Origin: JANSYA01 sp965243385
Lineage (GTDB): Bacteria > Spirochaetota > Leptospiria > Leptospirales > Leptonemataceae
Reading direction: 5' to 3'
DNA: 64,000 bases
Assembly (NCBI GenBank): GCA_965243385.1
Contig: CBDEUV010000002.1
Span: 2,232,001 to 2,296,000, forward strand
This document shows, in pieces, positions 17,771 to 26,765 of the stretch (position 1 is its first letter; each line of letters begins with the position of its first letter). The position numbers were made by a program, and so were the translations under genes. A model generated the notes under the pieces. It saw only the letters and a list, made by a program, of their open reading frames with translations. It did no database searches and was not told the origin of the DNA.

Positions 17771-19282
17771 TCAAGGAATAGAAACCAGGGGGGCTTCGGA
17801 GAGCTGAATTCGATAGCCGACTCGACTGATACGGCCGGCGCCCTGGCGAACAACCACGTAGACCTCGCCGGCCTCATCGATTTTAGTGGATTCGTGCGCA
17901 GTTTTGCCGTTTAAATCAGCATCCGAATTGCGCACTTCGATCGAACCGTCCTTCTTGCGGACATAAACCGTTAAAAACAGGTCGGTGCGATCGGCTCCGC
18001 GTACGTCCACGTGCACCGGCAAATTATAACCCGCTTCAAAGCGATACAGGCCGGCTTCCGTCACCCGGATCGCATGATCCTCCGGCCGATCCTTGCTTAA
18101 TTTGTACGCGTTCAGGACGGAAGTCCGCACACTGTAAGGGATCTCGCCTTTTTCATTTTCCAGGCCGGGCTGAATAATAATCTGGTACTCGCCCGCGAAC
18201 GGCAATACAACGAATTCTCTACCGGGAATCTTACCAGTGTCGAAGTCGGCCCGATATTCGAACGGCCCCTTCACCAACAGCATTAAGTCTCCAGACTCTC
18301 CCCGAACGTCAATTAAGAGCGGACGACCTTCTTCAACCAGCACGCGATGAAACATGCGGGGATTCTCGCGGTCCAGCCGGGCCTGGATCTTCCGGCCCGG
18401 AGCGAAGTCTTCGCCCGGCACAACCGGCAGGTGCGCGATCGAACGCAGCGGCCTCGGACCGCGCTCCGCTTTTGTATCGTTCGTCGATTCGCCTGCGACG
18501 GGCCTCTCGGCGGCTTCATTCTGGCCGGCGCGAATCGCGACTCGAAACGTGGAGTCCTCGCTGGCGGGCCTGCCCGCCAGACGACGACGCACTTCCAGAT
18601 AATAACGACCGGTGGGCAGTCGCTGCAGGTCGATGCGCTCGCCGGTCGGGGAACTCTGATCGACTTCGTCGCGCACCAGAATACTGCCGTCGGGCCCCGC
18701 GAGTACGAGCATCAAATTTGTATCCGCGCTGCGAACATCCAGTAACAGCTCTTCGCCCTGCCGATGATCGAAATAATAAAACGCCGAGGGCCGCTTCGCG
18801 CTCAGCAGGCCGGCCTGCGCTCCACCCGCCGGCAGACCCTGTGCTTCGACAGGGTCGAGCGAAATACGCAGGCGCATTTTAACCGCCGATTGGTTCAGCT
18901 GAAACAAACGAACGCTGTAGTCGCGGCCGCCGCGCAACAGCAGCGCTTCGCGATTATAATCGCCTTCCAAATCCTGGTCAAGACTGCGCTCGGCGAAGTA
19001 CAGACCCAGGTCCGCTTCGATGCCGGGCGTCGCGGGCGTCTGCCCCTGAATCGTGAGATAAAAGAGACCCTCTGCGTCTAACAGCGAAACCTGTAGCGTA
19101 CCCTGCGGCCGCCGTACGCTTAAAGCCGCCGCTTTGCGTTCCCCGGGCGCGATCGTGCCCAGCTCGGCTTCTTCGACCACGTCGGCGTACAATTGCGCGG
19201 CGCCGCCGAAAAAATTCGCCGGAGACAGCGCATACAACGACGCACAGAATAAAACGAAAGCAGCCGCGACGATTCGCCGCAA
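17771..19282 (-). CDS. Secreted protein with PPC-like beta domains, function unknown
   Basis: About 503 residues if started at the TTG at 19282, which places Arg-Arg directly before a good signal peptide (IVAAAFVLFCASLYALS). The frame stays open to 19525, but that upstream part reads as Arg/His/Ser-rich non-coding sequence. The mature protein shows repeated stretches of the type LxLxAPGERKAAALSV...LLLDVRGESGDLMLLVKGP..., resembling bacterial pre-peptidase C-terminal (PPC) domains, at least three times. No protease motif is present. It is probably an envelope or secreted binding protein. The start is uncertain; an ATG at 19420 is the other option. Confidence 0.6.
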   Translation of the reverse strand: MRRIVAAAFVLFCASLYALSPANFFGGAAQLYADVVEEAELGTIAPGERKAAALSVRRPQGTLQVSLLDAEGLFYLTIQGQTPATPGIEADLGLYFAERSLDQDLEGDYNREALLLRGGRDYSVRLFQLNQSAVKMRLRISLDPVEAQGLPAGGAQAGLLSAKRPSAFYYFDHRQGEELLLDVRSADTNLMLVLAGPDGSILVRDEVDQSSPTGERIDLQRLPTGRYYLEVRRRLAGRPASEDSTFRVAIRAGQNEAAERPVAGESTNDTKAERGPRPLRSIAHLPVVPGEDFAPGRKIQARLDRENPRMFHRVLVEEGRPLLIDVRGESGDLMLLVKGPFEYRADFDTGKIPGREFVVLPFAGEYQIIIQPGLENEKGEIPYSVRTSVLNAYKLSKDRPEDHAIRVTEAGLYRFEAGYNLPVHVDVRGADRTDLFLTVYVRKKDGSIEVRNSDADLNGKTAHESTKIDEAGEVYVVVRQGAGRISRVGYRIQLSEAPLVSIP

Positions 19283-19752
19283 TCGACTCGTAGAAACACG
19301 AGCGACCGCAAAATGCGATTGCGTATGCGAACGACAGGTCACGAGAACCGGCCGATTCTCCGGTGAAACGAAGCCGCGACGATTTGTAGCGCGGCGCAAT
19401 GGGAATACGATCGGGAGCATTGTCCTGGGATGACGAGCCGACTCCGGAGCGGAACGCGGTCGCCACATCGCGAAATACAGAGTGCTGGAGAGAATGTGCC
19501 GACGCCCCGGGGCCCGGGCAAGCACTAAATCCGCGCCAGTGTAAAACTAAGATGAGATTTTTCACTCGTTAGTTTTAACAGTTTGATGAAATCTGATGGC
19601 GCTCTAAAGCCAGGGTTCCGAGTTCGCCCGGGAAACGCCGAACCGTCGAAGGTCAGGTACCGAAACGCCGGCGGATGACCGCGAGGCTGGGGTCTTCAGA
19701 ATCAACCACGGGTATATAAGGCGAAGTGCTTCCCCGCTTCGTGCGATAAACT
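19283..19752. other. Intergenic region with a 9-bp inverted repeat
   Basis: This lies between the start chosen for the PPC-like gene and the gpsA stop. TAAAACTAA (19542-19550) and TTAGTTTTA (19569-19577) form a perfect 9-bp inverted repeat with an 18-base gap, a spacing more like an operator or AT-rich hairpin than a terminator. It is upstream of the minus-strand PPC-like gene. No gene or RNA is recognised in the rest. Confidence 0.4.
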
Positions 19753-20757
19753 TCAAATGCCTTCGCGCTTTAGTTCGCGCGCCATGAGTTCTTTCGTACC
19801 CTGCATGGGATCTTTGCCTTCGTACAGCAGACGATACATCTCGGTGGTGATCGCCATCTCCACCCCCATCTTCTGACTGAGGCGGTAAGCGGACTCCGTC
19901 GTATAGACGCCTTCCACAACCTGGTTCATTTCATCGAGCGCTTGTTGGAGCGACTTACCCTGGCCGAGTTTCATGCCCACCGTACGATTGCGGCTGAGAT
20001 CTCCGGTGCAGGTCAGTACGAGATCGCCCATGCCCGCCAATCCAAGAAAGGTCAGCGGGTCCGCGCCCTTCGCTTTGCCAAGACGCGTGATCTCGGTAAG
20101 CCCGCGGGTAATCAACGCGGCACGGGTATTCAGACCGAAGCCCAGTCCATCGGAAACTCCGGCGGCGATCGCGATAACGTTTTTCATGGCGCCGCCGACT
20201 TCGACGCCGATGACATCGGATGTCCAATAGGTGCGAAAATAATCCGTGTAAAAAGCGTTCTGAACTTTTTGCGCCGTCGACTGGTTGTGCGAAGCGATGC
20301 TCACCATCGTGGGGATGCGCGCGATCATCTCTTTCGCGAAGCTCGGACCCGAAAGGTAGCTGAGCAGTCCGCGGTCGAACCCGGCCGGCAGCTCCTCTTC
20401 GATGATCTCCGAAACCAGACGCAGGGTCCCCTCTTCAATACCCTTGGCGGCGGCGACGATCGGAGCGGACGACGGCAAGAGCGCTCCGTACTCTTTGAGC
20501 ACGCCCCCGATCTGCTGGGCGGGGATCGCGAGCACCACCATCTCCGCGCCGTTTAATATGGCTTCGATGTCGGTGCCGGCCCGGAGGTTCGGCGGCAACG
20601 CGAGCCCGGGTAGATAGCGCGCATTCATGTGTTCGTCGTTGATCGAGGCGGCGAGGCTGTCGTGTCGAGTCCAGACCGTCACGTCAAAGTCTTTGGTCGC
20701 CAGAATCGACGCCAGGGCCGTCCCAAAACTGCCCGAACCGAGAACCGCTACTTTCAT
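19753..20757 (-). CDS. gpsA: Glycerol-3-phosphate dehydrogenase [NAD(P)+]
   Basis: 334 residues starting at MKVAVLGSGSFGTALA, whose GxGxxG marks the cofactor site; the longer open frame upstream is not coding. SGPSFAKEM, the catalytic Lys in EVGGAMKNVIAIAAGVSDGLGFG, and NTRAALITRGL with LAGMGDLVLTC are all diagnostic for GpsA. The enzyme reduces dihydroxyacetone phosphate to sn-glycerol-3-phosphate for phospholipid synthesis in the cytosol. Length and motifs are normal for the family. It stands alone, divergent from the unknown gene at 20864. Confidence 0.96.
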   Translation of the reverse strand: MKVAVLGSGSFGTALASILATKDFDVTVWTRHDSLAASINDEHMNARYLPGLALPPNLRAGTDIEAILNGAEMVVLAIPAQQIGGVLKEYGALLPSSAPIVAAAKGIEEGTLRLVSEIIEEELPAGFDRGLLSYLSGPSFAKEMIARIPTMVSIASHNQSTAQKVQNAFYTDYFRTYWTSDVIGVEVGGAMKNVIAIAAGVSDGLGFGLNTRAALITRGLTEITRLGKAKGADPLTFLGLAGMGDLVLTCTGDLSRNRTVGMKLGQGKSLQQALDEMNQVVEGVYTTESAYRLSQKMGVEMAITTEMYRLLYEGKDPMQGTKELMARELKREGI

Positions 20758-20863
20758 GGCCGGAAACTGGAACAGGCCCTGGGGGCTGGCAAACACTTTC
20801 CCGAAATCCGAAACGACTCGTGTTTGACTGGCCCTCCCGCGGGCCTGCTGGTTTTCTGTCGAT

Positions 20864-21571
20864 GTGCAATGGCTGAGTGATATATCCGACTTCGCCAATC
20901 CGCTGAGCGGACGCATGTACAAACTGGTGCTGCATCTGGACGCTCTGAATCCGGTGCTGCAAACCCACGTCGTCGAGCGATACCGGCATCTGGAGTCTCT
21001 GCGCATCACTTCGGTCGAGGGCCTGGTGCGCTTCGAAGGTATCTATCTGCCGCCGACCGATCATCGTCTGTCGACCCTGGGCTATCCACGCGTCTGGATC
21101 GAAGCCGAGTTCGCAGTTCGGGAAACCGTACGCAGTCTGGTATATCTGGGGGTGCAGCACTTCCGGCTGCGGGAACCGAATAAGAGCCGGGTCGATCTTG
21201 TGCGCATCGCCTCGGCGGTGCTGCCGGGAGTCCGGGACCGCTTTCTCCGGGCGCTCGCCACAACGCTGCCCCGGCTGTTTACGCTGCCGGACGGCCAGGC
21301 GGTGCCCTGCATCGCCATGAACCTGGATTATTTCCTCAGCAAGGTTCCGGCCTATGTGAGCAATCTGGGCGAAGTCAGCGTCAGCCAGATCAGCATTCGC
21401 AATGAAAACCGGGTGCACTTCTTCCTGCAAACGACTGCTATATTGAAGAATCTCGTCGATTTCTTCGGGCCGGAGTATCTTCAGCTGGAAGAGCTGGAGG
21501 CCCATCGCGATCCGATGGAGCTGCTCTGGGACCCGCAACCGGGTAACGATCCGCCTTCATCGCCCTCCTGA
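20864..21571 (+). CDS. Conserved-looking cytoplasmic protein, function unknown
   Basis: 235 residues. No signal peptide or membrane segment and no motif I recognise. It reads as a mixed alpha/beta protein (MYKLVLHLDALNPVLQ..., RVWIEAEFAVRETVRSLVYLGVQHF). The GTG at 20864 is the first start in frame; the ATG at 20915 with GAG upstream is an equally good choice. The minus-strand open frame covering the same bases is a shadow with poor composition. Divergent from gpsA and followed closely by the RDD gene. Confidence 0.6.
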   Translation: MQWLSDISDFANPLSGRMYKLVLHLDALNPVLQTHVVERYRHLESLRITSVEGLVRFEGIYLPPTDHRLSTLGYPRVWIEAEFAVRETVRSLVYLGVQHFRLREPNKSRVDLVRIASAVLPGVRDRFLRALATTLPRLFTLPDGQAVPCIAMNLDYFLSKVPAYVSNLGEVSVSQISIRNENRVHFFLQTTAILKNLVDFFGPEYLQLEELEAHRDPMELLWDPQPGNDPPSSPS

Positions 21572-21604
21572 AGCAGTAGCCGCCGTCACACGCGGTATTT
21601 CAAG

Positions 21605-21632
21605 TTGACCCCTGAGAGGGGACGCGATACGT
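21605..21632 (+). promoter_or_regulatory. Probable promoter TTGACC, near-leaderless
   Basis: TTTCAAGTTGACCCCTG matches the element before 7387 at 16 of 17 bases. TTGACC starts at 21605, and a weak -10 (ATACGT, 21627-21632) follows after 16 bp. The transcript would begin only a few bases before the ATG at 21641, which lacks a Shine-Dalgarno sequence. Confidence 0.35.
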
Positions 21633-21640
21633 GCAGTGGT

Positions 21641-22225
21641 ATGAGCGACTCTTCTTCCCGTTCCGTGACCCTGGCCGGCTTCTGGCGCCGCTTCGCGGCC
21701 TACTTGATCGACGGCATCGTGGTCGGGATTCTAACGGGCATCGCGATGGGCGTCATCGCCGGATTTCTGCTCTTGATCTTTCCGGTTTCGTTCAGCGGCT
21801 TGATGGGCGCTGCAGGCGGCGGCGATCCTTCCGACGCCCTGTCGGGTCTGGCGGATCAGATCGGCCTGATCTTCGGCATTCGTATCTATCTCAGCTGGAT
21901 GGTCTTCCAGGTGTTGCTCGTAACCCCGCTGTGGATTGGCTGGTTGTACTTCGCGCTGATGGAAAGTTCTGAAAACAGCGCGACTCTCGGCAAGATGGCG
22001 CTGAACATCGTCGTCTCGGACCGCTTCGGCCGGCGCATCACTTTCGAACGCGCCACCGGACGCTACTTCGCGAAGATCATCACCGGTTTCACCTTCGGCG
22101 TCGGCTATCTGATGGCGGCCTTCTCTTCGCGCAAGCAGGCCCTGCACGACATCATCGCCGGCTGTCTGTTACTCTATCGCGGACCCGCGGAGTACTACGA
22201 CGACGAAGAGTACGCAGAAGAATAA
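21641..22225 (+). CDS. RDD family integral membrane protein
   Basis: 194 residues. The RDD signature is present as RFAAYLIDGIVVGILTG near the N-terminus, with the Arg and Asp conserved, followed by three further membrane segments. TLGKMALNIVVSDRFGRRITFERATGRYFAKII and KQALHDIIAG match the family's C-terminal blocks. RDD proteins are small membrane proteins; some have been linked to Na+/H+ transport, but most have no assigned role. The ATG at 21641 is used because the upstream in-frame TTG lies inside the presumed -35 element. Confidence 0.85.
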   Translation: MSDSSSRSVTLAGFWRRFAAYLIDGIVVGILTGIAMGVIAGFLLLIFPVSFSGLMGAAGGGDPSDALSGLADQIGLIFGIRIYLSWMVFQVLLVTPLWIGWLYFALMESSENSATLGKMALNIVVSDRFGRRITFERATGRYFAKIITGFTFGVGYLMAAFSSRKQALHDIIAGCLLLYRGPAEYYDDEEYAEE

Positions 22226-22254
22226 TTAGATAACCCGGAATCCCGAACACACGC

Positions 22255-23547
22255 TCAACGCAAACGCACTTCGCGAACTTCGTCGCGTTTATACACTTTC
22301 TGTCCGGCCGGCGTGGCGAAGAGATAGTCTTCGCCCTGGTTGACGACGACGCCGCGTTTCTCTTCGCCGTTTTGCAGAACCAGTACTTTGACCGATCCGC
22401 CCAGTTGAGTCGCGAGCGATTTCAGCTGCTGGTCCTGAGATGCGGCTGGCGCATTCGTTGACGCGGCCTCCTCGCCGCCGACTTCTTCGTACGGCGGCGG
22501 CCCGGTATCGTCGCTTTGCTTGCGTTCGATTTCCGTCTCAAGCGCTTCGGGATCATTCACGACCGCAGGGCTTACCGAAACGATGGCCTCGAAATCGCGG
22601 CGCAGGACTTCGCGCTCCGCGAGAGGCAGCTTGCTCTTCGTTATAAACGGCGGCGGCGCAATCGGTTCTGTACCCGGCTCGACTTCGGTCGAATTCACGC
22701 GAGCCGTCAGTTCCCGTGCGGGTTCGTCCAGCTTTTGATCCAGAGTGCGGGCAAGCTCTTCCGGCGAGCGGCCGGCGGCCTCACCCGCGCGAATCTCTTT
22801 TGTAATCTGGCGCAGCTCTTCGCGCATGCCCGGCACCAGCGCGAGCGCGGCTTCCGCGTTGCCCCGGGTGATGCGGGATTCTTCGCCTGGAGCGACAACG
22901 GCGCCGAGACCGTCCAGCGCCTCAAGCACTTCGCCGGCCGCCTGACTGCGATCCAGGACTTCCGGCGGCAATTCTTCGAGAGCGGGCAGGCGCGGGCGCA
23001 CTCGCACCAATCCGGAATGAACCTGGACCGCGGTTTCACCGTTCGCGTCCGCGGACACGACCAGCTCGGTCCCCTGCACGGTCACATGCGCGTCGGGAGT
23101 ATAGACAAAGAGGCGTTCGCTGCCGCTGAGCTTTTCCAGCTGCACGAGCACGCGTCCTTTCTTTAAGATCGGCGTTACGTCGGTGGTATCGCCGCGCTGC
23201 AGTGCCACCAGCTTGAGCTCGGCTTTCTCGCGCATCAAGAAAACGATGCGCGCTCCCGGAGTTTGTAGCTGCAAATTGCCGAGCGACTTGCGCGCCGTCT
23301 TCACGACCGCCCCCCCGGAGGCGATGTCGCCGGTTTTAAGCGGCGCGCCGTCGGCGGAGACCTTTCCGAAATGATACAGCACGGCGGCCGGTATCTCTAC
23401 GGCTTCGCCGGCTTCCACCGGCGGCTCCTCGGAGCGAAAGCACGCAAAGCAAACCGAAAAAAGGCCGATCCCGCAAACCGTATAGACGAACGCGCGGCGA
23501 ACCAGGGATCGCGCGCGCATAGATGCAATACTCTGACCCATCATCAT
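22255..23547 (-). CDS. FecR-domain lipoprotein
   Basis: 430 residues. The leader FVYTVCGIGLFSVCFAC ends in a lipobox-like VCFAC, so lipidation near Cys36 is likely. Residues about 75-195 form a FecR domain (GKVSADGAPLKTGDIASGGAVVKTA..., VQGTELVVSADANGETAVQVHSGLVRV). In true FecR regulators this domain is periplasmic and signals to an anti-sigma N-terminus. Here no anti-sigma part is present, so a structural or binding role at the envelope is more likely. A Glu/Pro-rich middle and a small C-terminal beta segment (KRGVVVNQGEDYLFATP) follow. Such FecR lipoproteins are common in leptospires. Confidence 0.8.
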   Translation of the reverse strand: MMMGQSIASMRARSLVRRAFVYTVCGIGLFSVCFACFRSEEPPVEAGEAVEIPAAVLYHFGKVSADGAPLKTGDIASGGAVVKTARKSLGNLQLQTPGARIVFLMREKAELKLVALQRGDTTDVTPILKKGRVLVQLEKLSGSERLFVYTPDAHVTVQGTELVVSADANGETAVQVHSGLVRVRPRLPALEELPPEVLDRSQAAGEVLEALDGLGAVVAPGEESRITRGNAEAALALVPGMREELRQITKEIRAGEAAGRSPEELARTLDQKLDEPARELTARVNSTEVEPGTEPIAPPPFITKSKLPLAEREVLRRDFEAIVSVSPAVVNDPEALETEIERKQSDDTGPPPYEEVGGEEAASTNAPAASQDQQLKSLATQLGGSVKVLVLQNGEEKRGVVVNQGEDYLFATPAGQKVYKRDEVREVRLR

Positions 23548-23749
23548 ACGAACCGTAGTCTGCTCCGACGGCCGCGCGAAGAGAATCAGCTTTTTGGCGA
23601 CCGGGTCCAGCGCGCCTGTTTTTTGCTAAAAACTTTCAGAGTGTTCTTAAGACGCAAGCTTCGTTGCAGAATATGAACCGGCCGTTTCGGATTCCACCGA
23701 CATAGTTCGTATAGTTCAGCGCCGGTCTGGCCTTTATGGAACGCACGAA

Positions 23750-24859
23750 TTATTTCGAAAAATCCGTGTGGGTGGCGCCGTCGCGCCCGCTGCCGCCTCC
23801 CAGGGAAAACCAGGCGCCGTAGACTTCGAGACTGTCGACCGATCGCCCGCCATAGAATCGCATGCGATCGCGAAAGACGATCGCGGCGTAGTCTTCGCCG
23901 GCGTAAAGGGGGCTCCACTGACAGCAGATTGTATTCAACGGCGAGATGGTGGTGCGAGTGAGTAGATCCCGGGTCTCGAAAACAATCGAGCGCCGCTGCC
24001 ACTCGATTACGGAGAAAAGTCGACCATCGAATACCAGATGCTCTTTGAATTTCGAGCCCTCGACGCCGGTAATCGCCACGGAAAAATTGATTCCATCCGA
24101 GCTTATCAGAAGCCAGTTCTCGTATTCCCGAACGATCCAGTCCGCGAAAACCGCCGCTCCGTGATTCGTTTCCGGTCCGCCCGGAGCATCAACCCCCGTA
24201 GATCCGGCGTTCGTCCAGGCGCTTCCGTCATCGGAATAAAACGCCTGTCCGAAATCGTAGGCGAACAGGCGGCCGTGATATACGACCAGGGCCGGCTCGC
24301 CGATCGTATTCGGGGCGGGGTACAGATAATTAAAGCGCGGTGTAAAATTCAACCCGTCCGTCGAGGAGGATATTCGCAGGCGGCTGTCTCCATTGTTTTC
24401 AATCGTATGCACGGCCAGGTAAATCTCGCCGTTATATACGAGAGCGGCGGGTTGACCAAAAACGGTCTCGTCGAAAATCACTGGTGCCACCGTGGGCGTT
24501 TCAAATGTGACTCCGTCGCCGGACACCTGGCCGGACGGCCGGACCAAACCAAAAGCGTCGCGACCGCCGTACAACCATAAGCGATCCTGATAAACGACCG
24601 CGACCGAGTTGACGTGAGCTCCCACATTCGTATTGATCAATTCCCAGGAGTACCCCAATCGCGCGCCGGCGCCCACGCCTGTTCCCAGCAGGCCGGCGAG
24701 CACAGCGAGACCGCTGGAGTCGGTCACATCCATAAGGTTATTGAATTCCGGTTTAGCGCAGGCGGTCCCACCTGCAGGAAATGCGAACAGAGTCAGCGCG
24801 TACAGAACGAAGACTGCGACCGCGCGCTTGTTCCTGAGTCTTTCCGCTCTGCGCATCAT
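23750..24859 (-). CDS. Kelch-like beta-propeller lipoprotein B
   Basis: 369 residues from MMRRAERLRNKR; the ATG overlaps the upstream stop as ATGA, indicating translational coupling. The leader ends at GGTAC, a likely lipobox. The mature part has repeated blades of the type AVVYQDRLWLYGGRDAFG, ALVYNGEIYLAV, LVVYHGRLFAYDFG, HLVFDGRLFSVIEW and AIVFRDRMRFYGGR. Its relative immediately upstream shares the layout and both end in GGGxGxxG...TDFS. The function is not known; a carbohydrate or surface binding role is likely. It is the last gene of a four-gene unit starting at 27650. Confidence 0.75.
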   Translation of the reverse strand: MMRRAERLRNKRAVAVFVLYALTLFAFPAGGTACAKPEFNNLMDVTDSSGLAVLAGLLGTGVGAGARLGYSWELINTNVGAHVNSVAVVYQDRLWLYGGRDAFGLVRPSGQVSGDGVTFETPTVAPVIFDETVFGQPAALVYNGEIYLAVHTIENNGDSRLRISSSTDGLNFTPRFNYLYPAPNTIGEPALVVYHGRLFAYDFGQAFYSDDGSAWTNAGSTGVDAPGGPETNHGAAVFADWIVREYENWLLISSDGINFSVAITGVEGSKFKEHLVFDGRLFSVIEWQRRSIVFETRDLLTRTTISPLNTICCQWSPLYAGEDYAAIVFRDRMRFYGGRSVDSLEVYGAWFSLGGGSGRDGATHTDFSK

Positions 24860-25950
24860 AATGAAAAATCCGTGCGCCCGCTGCCGCTCACTCCGACTCC
24901 GCCTCCCAGAGAAACACTGACCCCCGTCTCGATCTGGCCATTCGCGCCAATGCGCCAGCCCAAAAGCCAGATACGATCGCCCACGACTTCCACCGCGTAA
25001 CCCGATCCAATCAGCCAGCGGCGGCAGCACCCCAGGGTCGCCATGCTCCAATTCAACGAAGAGTTGGAATAAAGCGCAGGCGGAGGCAGTATGGTATGCA
25101 GGCCGCTCGCGACGTCGTATTCGGGAAAAAGCCACATGCGATTGTCGAATACCGTTCCGTGCGCAAAGTATTTCGCCAGACTGGGCGGTCCGGTCGTGAA
25201 GGAACGACGGCTCCAGGTCGTACCGTCCGAAGAAGACCAGGCCGCCCCGCTGTTCTCGAAAGCGTAAACTTCGCCCAAAAAAATCAGCACGAGCCGGGGC
25301 GCCATGGACACATTCGTCGGGGTCGCAGTCCAGGTGACTCCATCGGGTGAAGAGAAGATGGTAGCACCGTCCGAATCCAGAAACCGCAACTGGGATTGGA
25401 ATACGAAACCCAGGCCCGCCCCGGGGCAATTCAAGCAACCAGGCGCCGCGTTCGTCCAGCTCGCTCCATCGACGCTGTGCCACACGGACTGATTTGCGGG
25501 CACCACGCTCAACGACCCTCCGGGACCCGAGGCGTCGTATCCGCCGAGTAGATAGATGCGGCCGTTAAAGGCGAGCGCGCTTGAGAAAAACCGACCGTTA
25601 GCGGGAAAGAGATTCTCTCCGAGCAAGGTCCACACTACGCCGTCCGTCGAAGAATACGCGCGATTCCCGCCGCCGGCGCCGATGAGAAAGACCCGATCGC
25701 CATAGACAACGGACGCCTGACCGCTCGAAAAAACGCCCGGAGCCACCGCCGACAACTGGCGAAACGAAATTCCAATTGTCTCCGGACCGCTGAGCGAAAC
25801 CAGATTATCCAGCAGTCGAAACAGGAAAAGATAGCCGCCAGGATCGCGACCTGTATCGAGCCGATTCGTGGGCGACGAGTCCAGACAGGATAGGCCGAAC
25901 GCCAGGCATAGACCCGCGAATACGAAACCAGCGCGGTGGGTCGCTTTCAT
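24856..25950 (-). CDS. Kelch-like beta-propeller lipoprotein A
   Basis: 364 residues starting at MKATHRAGFV; the ATG overlaps the stop of the preceding gene (ATGA). The signal ends in LAFGLSC, a clear lipobox. Blades read SVVYGDRVFLIGAGGG, ALAFNGRIYLLGGYDA, LIFLGEVYAFENS, TVFDNRMWLFPEYD and VEVVGDRIWLLGW, with interspersed YSSTDGVVWT / HSVDGASWT / SSPDGVTWT repeats. This is a paralogue of the next gene. The SxDGxxWT repeats resemble those seen in secreted Kelch or sialidase-like propellers. No active site is visible. Confidence 0.75.
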   Translation of the reverse strand: MKATHRAGFVFAGLCLAFGLSCLDSSPTNRLDTGRDPGGYLFLFRLLDNLVSLSGPETIGISFRQLSAVAPGVFSSGQASVVYGDRVFLIGAGGGNRAYSSTDGVVWTLLGENLFPANGRFFSSALAFNGRIYLLGGYDASGPGGSLSVVPANQSVWHSVDGASWTNAAPGCLNCPGAGLGFVFQSQLRFLDSDGATIFSSPDGVTWTATPTNVSMAPRLVLIFLGEVYAFENSGAAWSSSDGTTWSRRSFTTGPPSLAKYFAHGTVFDNRMWLFPEYDVASGLHTILPPPALYSNSSLNWSMATLGCCRRWLIGSGYAVEVVGDRIWLLGWRIGANGQIETGVSVSLGGGVGVSGSGRTDFSL

Positions 25951-26765
25951 AGCGCGAAGCTCCAGCGAAGCACCGCGCGTTCTCGCGAAAGTGAAAATTC
26001 GGGCCAGCCCTTTCGCAAATCCGCAGCAATAGAACCCTGAGACACTGCTTCCGGGCGATACTCCTGGGGGCTCTGAAAAAAATAGGCGTCCACCGCGTTC
26101 CAGGCCCACAGCAAAATGAGACCGAGCCACAGCCGTTCGTAAGTGTCGCGCGCCTCCCGAAACGCGGCGAATCGCTCGCGGAAATAAACATTCTGAACAA
26201 CGTAGGTAAAAAATCCCCCGTTCCGCGCATTAACGTAAACATTCAGGAGCGGCAACCCTACGTCTTCATAAGCAAGCAATGCTTCTTGACGTTGCTCGTT
26301 CGCATTAACAATCGCGCCGCCAAGCCCAATGGCCAGGCCGCCGTAGATCGAACCGCGAATCAGCGAACCCCGTGCGAACTGTCCCAGTCCGGGAAACGCC
26401 AGCGACAGATAAAGCCCATATCTGCGTTCCGCCGCTTCGCGCTCGATTCGCGCCCGTTCCCGCTCGCGAATCTCCGACTGCAGCTTAAAGATCCGCAGGC
26501 GCGCTTCGCGTTCGAAATGCGCTTCGTCCATTCCCGTAGTCCAGCTCACGGGCGAGTTCGCAATCCGTTCGATCTGCTCTTCGCGATAGACCTGAATGGC
26601 GCCGCCTTCGAAGATCAAATTCACGCGACCGCCGTACAAGAGCACACGCACGTTTTCGGCGCGATTTCCGTCGACAAACTCCACTGTATCGGCGTCGAGA
26701 CCGGCGGACGACGACGCCAGAGAAAAAACCAGAGTTGCGCAGATCATTCGACGACCGCCGCACAT
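25947..26765 (-). CDS. Envelope protein, tandem paralogue of 26766-27650
   Basis: 272 residues with a leader (ICATLVFSLASSSAG). A beta-rich N-terminal unit (VEFVDGNRAENVRVLLYGGRVNLIFEGGAIQVY) is followed by an Arg/Glu-rich helix and then hydrophobic segments around LYLSLAFPGLGQFARG and IYGGLAIGLGGAIV. A third hydrophobic stretch is LWLGLILLWAWNAVDAYFF. The PGxGQ...G pattern is typical of DUF5683-like envelope proteins. The start ATG follows directly on the upstream stop (TGAATG) and the stop overlaps the next start, so it lies in a tightly coupled operon. Function unknown. Confidence 0.72.
   Translation of the reverse strand: MCGGRRMICATLVFSLASSSAGLDADTVEFVDGNRAENVRVLLYGGRVNLIFEGGAIQVYREEQIERIANSPVSWTTGMDEAHFEREARLRIFKLQSEIRERERARIEREAAERRYGLYLSLAFPGLGQFARGSLIRGSIYGGLAIGLGGAIVNANEQRQEALLAYEDVGLPLLNVYVNARNGGFFTYVVQNVYFRERFAAFREARDTYERLWLGLILLWAWNAVDAYFFQSPQEYRPEAVSQGSIAADLRKGWPEFSLSRERAVLRWSFAL

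Noticed and set aside
20684..21538. Minus-strand open frame opposite the unknown gene at 20864 and running into gpsA
   Set aside because: Composition is His/Gln-rich and it overlaps the start of gpsA and the better plus-strand frame.
23586..23749. Small frame after the Kelch-like B gene
   Set aside because: It begins inside that gene in another frame and has a basic, low-complexity composition.
24860..25483. Upstream extension of the Kelch-like B frame
   Set aside because: This part is out of frame with, and covered by, the Kelch-like A gene; the ATGA junction and signal peptide fix the start at 24859.
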